From positions 1 through 38,422 of the forward strand of contig DWXY01000056.1 in assembly GCA_019118935.1 (NCBI GenBank): a stretch of DNA of 38,422 bases. The letters are read 5' to 3'. The translations under genes were made by a program, and so were the position numbers. Below are positions 22,325 through 30,111 of this stretch, one piece after another. The DNA comes from Candidatus Oscillibacter pullicola. Lineage in GTDB: Bacteria > Bacillota > Clostridia > Oscillospirales > Oscillospiraceae. Within the stretch, counting starts at the first letter, position 1. Every line of letters starts with the position of its first letter. Below the pieces are notes generated by a model, which made no database searches, was not told where the DNA came from, and saw only the letters and a list, made by a program, of their open reading frames with translations.

Positions 22325-23302
22325 GTGGAGACCATCAGCGGCAGCGGAAACTGGAGGCTGACCATCCGCCGGGAGGCGGCGGGGATCACCATCCTGCGGG
22401 CGGCCACCTGCGACGCGCGGGCCCGCCTGCCGGAGACGTTATACGGCCTGCCGGTGACGGCCCTGGGGGACCACGCCCTCTCGCCCACCGCCGCTTCCGT
22501 GGAGGGAGAGGACCTGCTGGTGACCTGCGGCGCCGGGACGGACCCGGGGACCTGGAGCAACCGGGACCTGGAGGACCTGACCCTGCCCCGGCCTCTGGAG
22601 CGGGTGGGGGATTACGCCCTGATGAACTGCGGCGGCCTGCGGACCCTGCGGCTCCACGACGGCATCGGTCAGTGGGGCGGCGGGGTGCTGATGAACTGCC
22701 GGCGGCTGGCAACCTTCCATCTGACCCGGGTGGGGGAGCAGGGGGACACCCTGGCCTATTTCGCAGACGAGCTGCCCTGGGAGCTGGACGTCACCGTGGA
22801 GGAGACGGATGGTACCGTGTTCCGTTTGCTCTTTCCGGAGTACCGGGAGGTCTATGAGGAGAACTGCCCGGCCCACCACTTTGATTACAACATCTTCGGC
22901 GCCGGGTACCCCTATCACCACTCCTTCCGCCGGAAGAAGCTGGATCTGCGGACGTATGACGAGCTGTGGAGCGGCTTTCTGGGCATGGAGCACGACGAGG
23001 ACTGCGCGGTGCGGCTGGCCTTCTGGCGGCTGCGGTATCCGACGGAGCTGACGGATCGGGCGGAGGGGCAGTATCTCCGCTATCTCAAGACCCACGCTGG
23101 TGAGGCGGCGGTCTGGCTGGTGGGGGAGCGGGACATGACGGGCCTGGCCTTCCTGCTGAAAACGGCAGAGCCGGAGACGGCGGAGCTGGCGGCCGCCCGG
23201 GATCTGGCCCGGGAGACCGGCGCCGCCGAGGCCCTGGCCCTGCTGCTGGAACAGCAGCGGGATGCGGCCCCCCGGGGGCTGGACAAGACCTTTGACTTAT
23301 AG
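22325..23302 (+). CDS. Leucine-rich-repeat (BspA-like) protein of a VWA/MoxR cluster
   Basis: A 325-aa protein. The GTG at 22325 lies 8 bases after AAGGAGG. Residues about 30-150 contain BspA/LRR_5-like repeats: a short unit such as LPETLYGLPVTALGDHAL, then LPRPLERVGDYALMNCGGL and LRLHDGIGQWGGGVLMNCRRL. The remaining 170 residues are helical with no recognised domain. No signal peptide is present, so it is cytoplasmic, unlike most BspA proteins. It is followed at 18 bp by the VWA-like gene. It may be a recognition or adaptor subunit for the MoxR-VWA pair (inference). Confidence 0.75.
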   Translation: METISGSGNWRLTIRREAAGITILRAATCDARARLPETLYGLPVTALGDHALSPTAASVEGEDLLVTCGAGTDPGTWSNRDLEDLTLPRPLERVGDYALMNCGGLRTLRLHDGIGQWGGGVLMNCRRLATFHLTRVGEQGDTLAYFADELPWELDVTVEETDGTVFRLLFPEYREVYEENCPAHHFDYNIFGAGYPYHHSFRRKKLDLRTYDELWSGFLGMEHDEDCAVRLAFWRLRYPTELTDRAEGQYLRYLKTHAGEAAVWLVGERDMTGLAFLLKTAEPETAELAAARDLARETGAAEALALLLEQQRDAAPRGLDKTFDL

Positions 23303-23320
23303 CAGGGAAGGAGGCGCGCC

Positions 23321-24691
23321 ATGGCGGCCAAGGACCTGACGGCCATCGGGCTGGAGATTTTGCAGACGGCCCGGAACGAACTGTATCTGAATCTGCCCTA
23401 TCTGGATGTGGCGTTGTGCAGCCTGGACTTCCAGCCCGGCGGGGGCGTGACACTGTCCCTGGCCACCGACGGGGAGACGCTGTATTACGACGGCAGCTTC
23501 CTCTCGGAGCGGTATCTCCGGTCCCGGACGGCAGTGGACCGGGCCTATCTCCACGTGCTGCTCCACTGTATGCTGCGGCACCTGTGGAAGAAGCGGGGCA
23601 GGGTGGCGGAGCTGTGGGATCTGGCCTGCGACGTCGCAGTGGAGAGCATTCTGGACGAGCTGGACTACCCCTGCCTGGCCGGGGGCTTCGTCCCCGCCAA
23701 GCAGAAGTTCTACGGCGAGTGCCGGGCAGAGATGCCGGTGCTGACGGCGGAGGGCATCTACCGCCATCTCCTGCGGCTGGACCTGCCGGCGTATGAGGTG
23801 GCCCGGCTCCAGCGGACCTTTCTGGTGGACGACCATGGACTGTGGGATCCGGACCAGCAGGACCAGGAGCAGCAGAAGCAGAGGGAGCAGAAGTGGCAGG
23901 GCGTCTCCGAAAAGACCCAGACGGGACTGGAGACGGTGCTGGCCGGCAAGGCCACCGGCGGCGAGGCGGTGCTGGAGCAGATCCAGGTGGCCAACCGGGA
24001 CGACGTGGACTACCGGGCCTTCCTCCGGCGGTTCGCCGTGCCCCGGGAGGTGATGGCGGTGGACGGAGACGCCTTCGACTACATCTTCTATACCTACGGC
24101 CTCCAGCTCTACGGCAACATGCCCCTGGTGGAGCCCCCCGAGACCAAGGAGGAGAAGCGGATCGAGGACTTCGTCATCGCCGTGGACACCTCCATGTCCA
24201 CCTCCGGAGAGCTGGTGCGGCAGTTCCTGGCCTGCACCTACGCCATCCTCCGCAGCACGGAGACCTTCACCCGGAAGGTGAACATCCGCATCCTCCAGTG
24301 CGACGACCAGGTCCGGTCTGACACCCCCATCCATGACCTGGAGGAGCTGAAAGCCTATATGGAGCATTTTCAGCTGGTGGGGGGCAGCGCCACGGACTTC
24401 CGGCCGGTGTTCGACCACGTGGCGCAGCTCCAGACGGAGGGGGCCTTCACCTCCCTCCGGGGGCTGGTGTACTTCACCGACGGCATGGGCATCTACCCCC
24501 GGAAACGGCCGCCCTACGACACGGCCTTCGTGCTGCTGGAGGAGCCGCCCCTCTCCGTGAAGATGCCCCCCTGGGCCATCCGGCTGGTGGTGCCCACTCC
24601 GGAGCTGGAGCGGGCCGCCCGGGAGGCGGCGGAGGAGGCCCGGGCCGCCGGGCTGGACCTGATCGATTTGGACGAACTTCCCCAACTGTAA
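23321..24691 (+). CDS. VWA-like protein with metallopeptidase-like N-terminus (DUF2201 type)
   Basis: A 456-aa protein. Residues 1-130 resemble the putative metallopeptidase half of DUF2201, but the HExxH position reads HVLLH (His78, Val79, His82) with another His at 87, so the catalytic Glu is missing. A Gln/Glu-rich linker (about 178-200) follows. The C-terminal von Willebrand A domain (about 283-415) has a complete MIDAS: Asp289-x-Ser291-x-Ser293, Thr358 and Asp387 in YFTDG. A strong GAAGGAGG site precedes the ATG. It is the usual partner of the MoxR ATPase encoded 12 bp downstream. Confidence 0.82.
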   Translation: MAAKDLTAIGLEILQTARNELYLNLPYLDVALCSLDFQPGGGVTLSLATDGETLYYDGSFLSERYLRSRTAVDRAYLHVLLHCMLRHLWKKRGRVAELWDLACDVAVESILDELDYPCLAGGFVPAKQKFYGECRAEMPVLTAEGIYRHLLRLDLPAYEVARLQRTFLVDDHGLWDPDQQDQEQQKQREQKWQGVSEKTQTGLETVLAGKATGGEAVLEQIQVANRDDVDYRAFLRRFAVPREVMAVDGDAFDYIFYTYGLQLYGNMPLVEPPETKEEKRIEDFVIAVDTSMSTSGELVRQFLACTYAILRSTETFTRKVNIRILQCDDQVRSDTPIHDLEELKAYMEHFQLVGGSATDFRPVFDHVAQLQTEGAFTSLRGLVYFTDGMGIYPRKRPPYDTAFVLLEEPPLSVKMPPWAIRLVVPTPELERAAREAAEEARAAGLDLIDLDELPQL

Positions 24692-24703
24692 GGAGCTAAC
24701 GAT

Positions 24704-26212
24704 ATGAACATCAAACAGGCAAAGCAGGAGATCACCAACACCTTGAAGGCGTATCTGGCCAAGGACCAGCTGGGCAACTACCTGATCCCCACGGTGCGCC
24801 AGCGGCCGGTGCTGCTGATGGGCCCGCCCGGCGTGGGCAAGACCCAGATCATGGAGCAGATCGCCGCCGAGACCGGCGTGGGCCTGGTGGCCTACACCAT
24901 CACCCACCACACCCGGCAGAGCGCCATCGGCCTGCCCTTCATTGAAAAGCGCACCTACGGCGGGGAGGAGGTCTCCGTCACCGAGTACACCATGAGCGAG
25001 ATCCTGGCCTCTGTCTACCGGCTGATGGAGCGGACCGGGCTGAAAGAGGGCATCCTCTTCCTGGACGAGATCAACTGCGTCACCGAGACCCTGGCCCCCA
25101 TGATGCTGCAGTTCCTCCAGTGCAAGACCTTCGGCAACCAGGCGCTGCCGGAGGGGTGGCTCATCGTGGCGGCGGGCAACCCGCCGGAGTACAACAAGTC
25201 CGTCCGGGACTTCGACGTGGTGACGCTGGACCGGGTGAAGCGCATCGATGTGGCGGAGGACTACGGCGTGTGGAAGGAGTACGCCCGCCGGAAGAACCTC
25301 CACGGGGCCATCCTCTCGTACCTGGACATCAAGAAGGACAACTTCTACCGGATCGAAAACACGGCGGACGGCCTCCAGTTCGCCACCGCCCGGGGCTGGG
25401 AGGACCTGAGCGAGCTCCTCTACGCCTACGAGACCCTGGGCATTCGGGCGGACCGGGAGGTGGTGGGGCAGTACATCCAGATGCCCCGGATCGCCAAGGA
25501 CTTCGCCAATTACCTGGAGATGTTCTACAAGTATCAAAAGACCTACCACGTGGAGGGGATCCTCAGCGGCACCTGGCAGAACATCACGGTGCTGGAGCTG
25601 CGGGAGGCCCCCTTTGACGAGAAGCTCTCCGTCATGGGGCTGGTGCTGTCCCGTCTCAGCGAAGAGGCCCGGAACACCCGCCGGCAGGACGCTTTGACGG
25701 AGGCCCTCCACACCTCCCTGACGGAATTCCGGGAGAAGATCACGGACGCGCCGCCGCTGACGGTGCTGGACCAGCTGCTGTGGAAGCGCCGCACCGCCAT
25801 GAAGCAGGCCAGGGAGGCCGGCCAGCTGGACAAGGAGTCCCGGGATCTCCGGCAGCGGGAGATCAACGCCCTGGAGGACTACCGCCAGCGGCTGGACCGG
25901 GAGGCCGTGGCCCCGGAGGGGGCCATGGACGCCGTCCGGGGCTGGTTCGCTGAAGAGGTGCGGCGGCGGAAGGAGCAGGTGGAGGCCACAAAGGACATGT
26001 TCGATAACGCCTTCCGCTTCCTGGAGACCACCTTCGGCGACAGCCAGGAGCTGGTGATTTTCGTCACGGAGATCACCGCCGGGTACGATACCTCCTGGTT
26101 TGTGGAGCAGTTCGGCTGCGACGCCTATTTCCGCCACAACCGGGAGCTGCTGTTCGACAGCACCCGCCACCGCATCCGGGAGGAAATCGCCCAAGCTGTC
26201 GATCGGTCCTGA
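24704..26212 (+). CDS. MoxR-type AAA+ ATPase
   Basis: A 502-aa ATPase. The AAA+ module has Walker A GPPGVGKTQ (40-48), Walker B ILFLDEIN (117-124) and sensor-1 Asn159 in AAGNPPEYN. The C-terminal 250 residues are helical and rich in charged residues. MoxR ATPases act with VWA proteins in complex maturation or conflict systems. The last codons, from about AQAVDRS, and the stop lie inside the repeat element at 26193-26350, so the native C-terminus may have been altered. Confidence 0.88.
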   Translation: MNIKQAKQEITNTLKAYLAKDQLGNYLIPTVRQRPVLLMGPPGVGKTQIMEQIAAETGVGLVAYTITHHTRQSAIGLPFIEKRTYGGEEVSVTEYTMSEILASVYRLMERTGLKEGILFLDEINCVTETLAPMMLQFLQCKTFGNQALPEGWLIVAAGNPPEYNKSVRDFDVVTLDRVKRIDVAEDYGVWKEYARRKNLHGAILSYLDIKKDNFYRIENTADGLQFATARGWEDLSELLYAYETLGIRADREVVGQYIQMPRIAKDFANYLEMFYKYQKTYHVEGILSGTWQNITVLELREAPFDEKLSVMGLVLSRLSEEARNTRRQDALTEALHTSLTEFREKITDAPPLTVLDQLLWKRRTAMKQAREAGQLDKESRDLRQREINALEDYRQRLDREAVAPEGAMDAVRGWFAEEVRRRKEQVEATKDMFDNAFRFLETTFGDSQELVIFVTEITAGYDTSWFVEQFGCDAYFRHNRELLFDSTRHRIREEIAQAVDRS

Positions 26213-26350
26213 AATTCAAGAAAACGGGAAGGAAGATAGCTACGAAAGAAACCCAGGAGGGGTGTCTTTCGTTTTCAATCAACCATTTTCAGAACTTTTT
26301 GAAGTTCTGAAAATGCAGGGAGCTTGTCGAAAAACTTTTTCGACAAGCTC
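26193..26350 (+). repeat. Intergenic repeat element, copy B (MITE-like, structured)
   Basis: This shares with copy A (6541-6703) the order of parts: an AAGCTGTCGAT left end; GAAATTCAAGAAAACGGGAA; a hairpin with outer stem CGAAAGA/TCTTTCG around ACCC-AGGAG-GGGT; CAATCAACC; a 14-bp palindrome with core TCAGAACTT; and a right-end palindrome AGCTTGTCGAAAA/TTTTCGACAAGCT. The outer stem differs from copy A in nearly every pair, yet pairing is kept. Unlike copy A it is not between duplicated hairpins, and its left end overlaps the moxR reading frame. Confidence 0.8.
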
Positions 26351-26385
26351 GCCGCCGCCAAGGCGGCAGAACAGGAGGAAAACAC

Positions 26386-26679
26386 ATGAGTGAAGAGTTG
26401 AAGCAGATCGAGGCCGTACTGGACGAGAAGGTGCGTCCGTCTCTCCGGGCCCACGGCGGCGGGCTGGAGATCGACCACCTGGAGGCCGGCGTGCTGTATA
26501 TCAAGCTGCTGGGCCAGTGCGCCGGGTGCCCCTCCGCGGACCTGACCAACGAGACGCTGATCGAGCATGAGCTGACGGCCGCCCTGCCGGAGCTGGTGCA
26601 GAAGGTCGTGGTGGTCCAGACCGTCAGCGACGAGCTGTGGGAGCAGGCCAAGCGGCTGCTGCGGGACCATCATCTGTGA
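26386..26679 (+). CDS. NifU-like (C-terminal domain) Fe-S scaffold protein
   Basis: A 97-aa protein consisting of a single NifU C-terminal domain. The hallmark CxxC is in LLGQCAGCPSADLT (Cys46, Cys49). Such proteins hold and transfer Fe-S clusters in the cytosol. ACAGGAGGAAAACAC precedes the ATG. It lies downstream of the repeat element and may have its own promoter or be read from the moxR transcript. A strong terminator follows. Confidence 0.92.
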   Translation: MSEELKQIEAVLDEKVRPSLRAHGGGLEIDHLEAGVLYIKLLGQCAGCPSADLTNETLIEHELTAALPELVQKVVVVQTVSDELWEQAKRLLRDHHL

Positions 26680-26702
26680 AAGCCGGCAGCCCCTGAAGAG
26701 AA

Positions 26703-26736
26703 AAAAGCGCCCCCGGCTTTTGCCGGGGGCGCTTTT
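26703..26736. terminator. Bidirectional intrinsic terminator
   Basis: A perfect 15-bp stem AAAAGCGCCCCCGGC with TTTT loop and its complement, A-run on one side and T-run on the other, between the convergent NifU-like and SLH-transglutaminase genes. Confidence 0.9.
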
Positions 26737-26743
26737 CAACAGC

Positions 26744-28180
26744 TTACCAGCTGTGGTGCTGCCAGGACTCTTCGGCGGTCATGGCGAAGTAGTCGTAATT
26801 GGGGGCGGGGCCGCTGTCGCCCCAGGTGGTGTCGATGTGGTAGTCCGTGCCGTCCAGGGTGGCCACGGTCCAGATGTGGGAGTTGTTGGAGAGGGCTGTG
26901 CAGTCGATGCCCTCCAGCTTCAGCAGCAGGTTGTAGGCGCCGGTGTACCCGTCGCACACGGCGGTGCCGTTTTCAAACAGGTTGTATGCGATGTGGCTCA
27001 GGGAGCTGTCCCCGGCGGTGTAATCATAGACGCAGTTGTCGCAGATCCAGGTGAAATAGACCCGGGCCTTCTCATAGTCTGACATGGAGGTGGTGATCTC
27101 TCCGCTCTCCCACAGGGCATCATGGACGGCAATGGCCGCCTCCATGGCCGCGTCCCGGTAGGTCAGGATCTGATCTCCCGCGCTGGCGGCGGAGAAGGTG
27201 AGGGTGATGGACCCGTCTGCGGAATAGGTGCAGTTGACCGTGTTGTAGCACTGCTCACAATAGGTTTTCACAGCTGCCAGGGCCGCCTCCATCACCCGCC
27301 GGGCGGAGGTCACGGAGAGGCTGGGGTACTGCAGGACCAGCGTGTTCTGGTTGGATGCCAGCATGTAGCGGACGCTCTCGTCCATCTCCGCCGCGGTGGC
27401 GGGGGCGGCGATATACGTCCCCAGGGGCACCAGATCTCCCATGGCGGCGCCCTGGGCGCTCCAGGACTCCTTTCCCAGGTCCCAGTCCGGCGTCGCCCGC
27501 AGGCTTGGATCCACCATGCGGGTCAGCATGGCGGCGGCCGCGCCCCGGGTGATGGGCTGGTCCGGGAGGAAGGAGCCTGCGGCGTCGCTGCCCACGGACA
27601 CGCCGGTGCGGTAAAGGGTCAGGATGTCCTGGTAATAGGGGGTGTACTCGGTCACGTCGGTGATGAACTGCCGGCTGGCGTAAGCCTGGGTCACCAGATC
27701 CGTATGGATGGCGGGCAGAGCGTCCTCCGGCAGGGTGTTCGCCAGCACATGGGCCACCTGGGCCCGGGTGGCGGGGGTGGAGAGGGACTCGTCCAGCTCC
27801 GTGCCGATGACACCCTCCGCCTGGAGATAGCGCAGGTACCGGAGGGCCGCGGCCTCATCCTCGGCGGCATAGGCGCCGGGACCCGCCTCAGCGTCTCCGG
27901 TGCGGTACAGGCTGCGGATGCGGCCGGCGAAGATCACCACCTGCCCCACGGTCAGATGGTCCCGCAGGCCGAAGGTGCCGTCGGCCTTGCCCACGGAGAG
28001 GCCGTACTCATACAGCGCCGCCACATTGTCGTAGAACGTGGACTCCGGCGTCAGGTCGGAGAACTGGCCGGCGTAGGTTTTGCTGCGGACGAAATTGTCC
28101 GGGGTGTCCTGGGCGGCCCAGGCGGGGACGGTAAGAGCAAGCGCCAGTGCCAGCACCAGCGCGGGGACCCGTTTCTTCAT
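26744..28180 (-). CDS. Secreted SLH-domain protein with transglutaminase-like domain
   Basis: 478 aa. The Sec signal peptide ends near AWA-AQ (residues 1-22). Three SLH-like repeats (about 38-90, 105-150 and 170-225) should bind secondary cell-wall polymer. The C-terminal transglutaminase-like domain has the full triad: Cys409 in GTAVCDGYTGAYN, His435 in NNSHIWTV and Asp450 in YHIDTTWGD. It is therefore probably a wall-attached protease or crosslinking enzyme. AGGAGG precedes the ATG. An LCP wall-polymer attachment gene lies upstream on the same strand, giving an envelope neighbourhood. Confidence 0.88.
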   Translation of the reverse strand: MKKRVPALVLALALALTVPAWAAQDTPDNFVRSKTYAGQFSDLTPESTFYDNVAALYEYGLSVGKADGTFGLRDHLTVGQVVIFAGRIRSLYRTGDAEAGPGAYAAEDEAAALRYLRYLQAEGVIGTELDESLSTPATRAQVAHVLANTLPEDALPAIHTDLVTQAYASRQFITDVTEYTPYYQDILTLYRTGVSVGSDAAGSFLPDQPITRGAAAAMLTRMVDPSLRATPDWDLGKESWSAQGAAMGDLVPLGTYIAAPATAAEMDESVRYMLASNQNTLVLQYPSLSVTSARRVMEAALAAVKTYCEQCYNTVNCTYSADGSITLTFSAASAGDQILTYRDAAMEAAIAVHDALWESGEITTSMSDYEKARVYFTWICDNCVYDYTAGDSSLSHIAYNLFENGTAVCDGYTGAYNLLLKLEGIDCTALSNNSHIWTVATLDGTDYHIDTTWGDSGPAPNYDYFAMTAEESWQHHSW

Positions 28181-28260
28181 GACGGCACCTCCTTATATAA
28201 AATGGGAAATCGAATTCAGGATTTCTGCCTGATGGAACAGAACGCGGACAGGCGGCCTTT

Positions 28261-29253
28261 TCAGGAGGGAATGTCCAAATCCTCCATGGTCCGGTCCTCC
28301 ACGTAGGGGTTCAGGTACTGGTTGACCAGCTCCAGCGTGGCGTCCGGGTCCAGATAGATGTAAGGGGAGCGCCACTCATTGGGCAGGGTGGAGAAGGAGA
28401 TGTTCTCCACGCCCATGCTGATGGCCTCCTTCCCCAGCCAGGCCAGATTCCCAAGGGACAGGTCCGTGTCCACATACTGCTGGAAGATCTTGGCGAACTC
28501 GCCCACCTTGTCCACATTGGCGAGCGTCAGCGTCTGCTGCGCCACGGCTTTCAGGAAGTTCTGCTGGGTCTGCATCCGGCCGATGTCCTCGCTGCCGTAG
28601 CCGGAGCCGTCGTTGTTGTGCCGGAAGCGGACCACCTTCAGCGCCTCCGCACCGGAGAGATGCTGCATCCCGGCGGAGAAGTGGATGTGCAGGTCCTGGT
28701 AGGGGTCGTCGTAATTCATGCTGATGGGGACTTCAAAGTCCACGCCGCCGATGGCATCCACCAGCGCGGCGAAGCCGTCCAGATCCACGGTTACCGTAAA
28801 GTCCACCGGGATCCCCAGCTGCTGGGAGATGGTCTCGGCCAGCAGAGCGGTCCCGCCGGAGTTATAGGCGAAGTTGATCTTGTGGTTCTTTCCGTTGATG
28901 ACGGCCTTGGTGTCCCGGGGGATGCTGACGCCGTAGATGTAATCGTTCTCCGCATCCACAGCCACCAGGATATTGGTGTCGCTGCCGCCGTTGTGGTCGT
29001 CCACGCCGGACACCAGAATGGTGTAGAAATAGGGCTTGCGCTCCAGATGGGCCGCCTGGACCAGGGCCTCCGCGTCCTGGGCGGCGTCCTCGGCGGAGAC
29101 CTCCTCCGCCTCGTCGGGCTGGGTGGTTTCGGCGGGGACCTCAGGGGGACGGAAGAGACAGAAGTAGCCGGCATACAGTGCGGCGGCCACAAAGACCACG
29201 AGAAGCAGCAGTCTGCTCCAGCTGCGCCGTCTCCGGCGGGTTCTCTTTGCCAT
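28261..29253 (-). CDS. LytR-CpsA-Psr family wall-polymer ligase
   Basis: A 330-aa membrane-anchored protein. The ATG at 29253 (AAGGAG 10 bases upstream) is preferred over a TTG two codons earlier. After a basic head (KRTRRRRR) comes one membrane helix (about 13-33), an acidic linker, then the LCP domain: LVSGVDDHNGGSDTNILVAVDAE, the Arg-rich VSIPRDTKAVI, and the Arg-containing FRHNNDGSGYGSEDIGRMQTQQ. LCP enzymes attach teichoic acids or other glycopolymers to peptidoglycan. A GC hairpin (CCGCGGC-ACC-GCCGCGG) lies directly before the ribosome site and might affect translation. Confidence 0.92.
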   Translation of the reverse strand: MAKRTRRRRRSWSRLLLLVVFVAAALYAGYFCLFRPPEVPAETTQPDEAEEVSAEDAAQDAEALVQAAHLERKPYFYTILVSGVDDHNGGSDTNILVAVDAENDYIYGVSIPRDTKAVINGKNHKINFAYNSGGTALLAETISQQLGIPVDFTVTVDLDGFAALVDAIGGVDFEVPISMNYDDPYQDLHIHFSAGMQHLSGAEALKVVRFRHNNDGSGYGSEDIGRMQTQQNFLKAVAQQTLTLANVDKVGEFAKIFQQYVDTDLSLGNLAWLGKEAISMGVENISFSTLPNEWRSPYIYLDPDATLELVNQYLNPYVEDRTMEDLDIPS

Positions 29254-29342
29254 ATTCAAAACGCTCCTTGCAGCCGCGGCGGTGCCGCGGGGGTTTCTTT
29301 GGAAAAACTGGGTGAGACGATTTACATAATACTCGCTGCAAC

Positions 29343-29371
29343 ATTATAAAACGGGAAGCGGAAAAACACAA
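29343..29371 (-). promoter_or_regulatory. Possible promoter of the LCP gene
   Basis: TTGTGT (29366-29371), 17-base spacer, perfect TATAAT (29343-29348) on the minus strand, about 90 bp before the start. Confidence 0.55.
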
Positions 29372-29376
29372 GAGGA

Positions 29377-29410
29377 AAATGGCGTGCCGGAGCGCGGCAC
29401 GCCATTTTTC
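29377..29410 (-). terminator. Hairpin at the end of the 86-aa gene
   Basis: A 12-bp stem AAATGGCGTGCC/GGCACGCCATTT whose edge touches the stop codon of the 86-aa gene; TTTT is built into the stem base on the minus strand. Confidence 0.65.
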
Positions 29411-29669
29411 AGGAACTCTCCGCATCCTCCCGGGTCTCCTCCGGAACCAGCTGCTGCAAAAGCGTCTTGATGTCGGCCAGCAATTGGTTCTGATAGGAGA
29501 GGGCGCATCGTATGTAATGGAGTGCCGGGTCCAGGTCCTGGATGGGCTCCGCGCCCTCCACCGGGTGAGGCCAGCGGCGGACGGGAGGCTCCGGGGTGGC
29601 CGGCGCTGCGGCGGCCGGGGGCTCCGGTGTGGACCGGACCACGCGGCGGCAGCGGGATTGCTTTGCCAT
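29409..29669 (-). CDS. Hypothetical Pro/Ala-rich small protein (86 aa)
   Basis: The start follows CGGAGGAATCGAT. The N-terminus is basic, then comes a Pro/Ala-rich segment (about 15-35), then a helical tail LHYIRCALSYQNQLLADIKTLLQQL (about 51-75). No domain is recognised. It lies 46 bp downstream of spoIIID on the same strand and may be cotranscribed with it late in sporulation; this is inference from position only. Confidence 0.65.
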   Translation of the reverse strand: MAKQSRCRRVVRSTPEPPAAAAPATPEPPVRRWPHPVEGAEPIQDLDPALHYIRCALSYQNQLLADIKTLLQQLVPEETREDAESS

Positions 29670-29715
29670 ATCGATTCCTCCGTTGCGAGCTTTCTAAGAC
29701 CAGTCTATGCGCATT

Positions 29716-29964
29716 TTATTCCCCGCGGTACTTTTTTCGGGTGGCGATGCCGCCCCGGATGTGCCGCTGGGCCTTGTTCACCTCCAGGACCTCCTTCACC
29801 TGCTGGTACAGCACCCGGTTGAACTGGGGCAGCCGTTCGGAGATGTCCTTGTGCACTGTGGATTTGCTGATGCCGAATTTCTGTGCGGCGGCGCGGACCG
29901 TGGTCCGGTTTTCGATGATGTACTGAGCCAGCCGTTCGGCCCGCTCCTCCATGTTACCCTTCAA
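29716..29964 (-). CDS. spoIIID: Sporulation transcription factor SpoIIID
   Basis: 82 aa, the family's usual length. The helix-turn-helix is at about 22-45 (VRAAAQKFGISKSTVHKDISERLP), followed by the family tail NRVLYQQVKEVLEVNKAQRHIRGG. The TTG start at 29964 is chosen because it gives MKGNMEER, aligning with the MKDYIEER start of other SpoIIID proteins, with GGAG 9 bases upstream. SpoIIID controls mother-cell genes during endospore formation, so this lineage encodes a sporulation programme. Confidence 0.95.
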   Translation of the reverse strand: MKGNMEERAERLAQYIIENRTTVRAAAQKFGISKSTVHKDISERLPQFNRVLYQQVKEVLEVNKAQRHIRGGIATRKKYRGE

Positions 29965-30068
29965 AACACAACACTCCCCGCCTCTTGTTGCTCCATCCTA
30001 TGCGGGGAGAAAATGGGATATGCGCGGACTGGGGCGGAGGAAAGAGAACCGCTTCTGTCTTTAAGACG

Positions 30069-30101
30069 AAAAAGGACCCGTCCGGGTTTTCCCGGACGGG
30101 C
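30069..30101 (-). terminator. Intrinsic terminator of the aminotransferase gene
   Basis: A 10-bp stem CCCGTCCGGG-TTTT-CCCGGACGGG followed on the minus strand by TCCTTTTTCG, just after the stop at 30112. Confidence 0.85.
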
Positions 30102-30111
30102 CCGCGGGGGA

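Noticed and set aside
22325-23302. Secreted BspA-type surface LRR protein
   Set aside because: No signal peptide or membrane segment; its position before VWA and MoxR genes suggests a cytoplasmic role.
23297-26194. Long open frame (965 aa) on the minus strand opposite the VWA and MoxR genes
   Set aside because: It is antisense to two genes with clear domains, has no ribosome site, and its composition (Val/His/Gln/Gly/Leu-rich) is typical of antisense frames in GC-rich DNA.
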